Notes under the pieces: model-generated
Told to the model about the DNA's origin: nothing
The model's database searches: none
Seen by the model: the letters and a program-made list of their open reading frames with translations, nothing else
Shown here: one piece after another, positions 15,339 to 15,979 of the stretch
How the letters are laid out: each line of letters starts with the position of its first letter
Position numbering within the stretch: position 1 is the stretch's first letter
Program-made: the position numbers and the translations under genes
NCBI GenBank assembly: GCA_015478675.1
Contig: JADMIH010000089.1
Coordinates: 1-15,979, forward strand
DNA length: 15,979 nt
Direction of reading: 5' to 3'
From: Chloroflexota bacterium
GTDB lineage: Bacteria; Chloroflexota; Chloroflexia; QHBQ01; JADMIH01

Positions 15339-15979
15339 CTACTGGCCGCCTGCAAACTGCATATCGTCCAGGTAATAGGCGGGTTGCGCGCCGCCGGTTG
15401 TGTCCTGTAGAACGAGCGCAGTGATTATGCGGTTGGTGGCGCTGAGCCTGGACAGAGGCACTGTGACCTGCCGCCAGACGTTGCCACCCACACGGCCCCC
15501 ACTGATAAAGTTATCCAGAGGCTGCGAAGGCAGGTAATTGCCGTTAGCGTCGGCTACATAGATTTCCATCTGCTGGCCCGAATTAGCGCCGCCGTTGATC
15601 CAGAAAGTAAGCCTATCATAACCTGTGGTGTTGAAGCCGTTAGTTCCAAGCTGCAAGCCCGCCCAGGCCGAATTGTATTTTACCAGCATAGAGTATCTGC
15701 CGCTATGCACATAGGCAGTGCTGGCCATGGTGATAGTTGAACCCCAGGACCAATTTTGCCAGCCGTTCCGCAGCGCATCGTTGTAGACGGGGCTGGTAAC
15801 ACTGGCCACTGCGGTAGCTGTTGGGCGAATGGGCGTGTTGGTCGCGGGCACCGAAGTCCGGGTTGCCGTGGCTCCGGGCGTGTTGGTACGGCTAGGAAGA
15901 GGGGTCCTGGTCGCTGTAGTGACAGCAGTACGAGTAGGTATTGTGGTGCTTGTAGCGGTACGTGTGGCGGTACGGGTGG
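15339..15979 (-). CDS. C-terminal part of a probable secreted protein: Thr/Arg/Pro-rich linker plus carbohydrate-binding-like beta-sandwich; 5' end beyond window
   Basis: On the minus strand the frame is open from the right edge to the TAG at 15341-15339. The start is outside; the GTG at 15851 is an internal Val codon inside the linker, not a start, because the same low-complexity frame continues upstream. The first 60 or so visible residues are a linker of TRTAT / TPxxT repeats, typical of extracellular Chloroflexota proteins. The remaining about 150 residues form a jelly-roll-like domain: VYNDALRNGWQNWSWG, HSGRYSMLVKYNSAWAGLQL, YDRLTFWING, a VWRQVTVPLSRL strand, and YYLDDMQF near the end. 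This aromatic-rich pattern resembles C-terminal carbohydrate-binding domains attached to secreted glycosidases or cell-surface proteins. The catalytic or other N-terminal module is not visible, so the protein's function is unknown. It is transcribed convergently with the synthase. Confidence 0.82.
   Translation of the reverse strand, partial: TRTATRTATSTTIPTRTAVTTATRTPLPSRTNTPGATATRTSVPATNTPIRPTATAVASVTSPVYNDALRNGWQNWSWGSTITMASTAYVHSGRYSMLVKYNSAWAGLQLGTNGFNTTGYDRLTFWINGGANSGQQMEIYVADANGNYLPSQPLDNFISGGRVGGNVWRQVTVPLSRLSATNRIITALVLQDTTGGAQPAYYLDDMQFAGGQ
15855..15979 (-). repeat. Low-complexity Thr/Arg-rich coding repeat
   Basis: About 41 codons up to the window edge encode an irregular Thr-Arg-Thr-Ala / Thr-Pro repeat (for example TRTATRTATSTT, then TRTAVTTATRTPLPSRTNT). 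At DNA level it appears as degenerate near-repeats of GTACG and GTGG on the plus strand, most regular at the extreme right end. It serves as an interdomain linker, expected to be extended and possibly glycosylated. Such tracts are prone to slippage and length variation. Confidence 0.7.

Noticed and set aside
15849..15851. GTG at 15851 as the start of the right-hand minus-strand gene
   Set aside because: The same Thr/Arg-rich frame stays open for 42 more codons to the window edge, so the gene must begin further out.
1..15979. Search for tRNA, rRNA, CRISPR arrays, transposases and attachment sites
   Set aside because: No regularly spaced direct repeats, transposase motifs, cloverleaf-like segments or rRNA-like stretches were recognised in any gap; all gaps are under 170 bases.

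Overview
The window looks like a piece of a bacterial chromosome of moderately high GC, most likely from the phylum Chloroflexota. The main clue is the gene cut by the right edge. It encodes a Thr/Arg/Pro-rich linker (TRTAT-type repeats) followed by a carbohydrate-binding-like domain, a style very common in extracellular proteins of that phylum. The assignment is an inference; no rRNA or tRNA is present to confirm it.

Layout: seven genes on the plus strand run head to tail from the left edge, followed by a very long eighth, also plus. They are (1) the 3' end of a large FAD/Fe-S oxidoreductase (CCG-domain part, up to 632); (2) a small DUF6582-like protein (625-924); (3) a PPC/DUF296-domain protein with a TTG start (987-1418); (4) a GH39 beta-xylosidase-type glycosidase (1511-2965); (5) a stand-alone PF10091 'glycoamylase' / GH144-like protein, the family of endo-beta-1,2-glucanases (3005-4312); (6) a short-chain dehydrogenase with a C-terminal membrane anchor (4376-5380); (7) a DUF1360 membrane protein (5440-5946); and (8) a 3029-residue cyclic beta-1,2-glucan synthase (6089-15178), which fills more than half the window. 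A minus-strand gene enters from the right edge and ends at 15339, so it converges on the synthase. A 160-base gap holding a complex inverted repeat separates the two.

How the genes fit together: the synthase should polymerise UDP-glucose into a beta-1,2-glucan (GT84 domain), cyclise it (GH189/PF10091 domain) and trim chain length by phosphorolysis (GH94 domain). A stand-alone PF10091 hydrolase and a GH39 glycosidase, neither with a visible signal peptide, lie just upstream on the same strand. The SDR and DUF1360 membrane proteins lie between them. This suggests a beta-1,2-glucan synthesis and turnover locus in a Gram-positive-like phylum that lacks the classical proteobacterial periplasmic-glucan setting. 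The first three genes have no obvious link to glucan. Gaps between the plus genes are short (39-142 bases), so partial co-transcription is plausible. A perfect 13-base inverted repeat after the PPC gene may divide the run into two units. No gap exceeds 300 bases, and I see no tRNA, rRNA, CRISPR array or complete mobile element.
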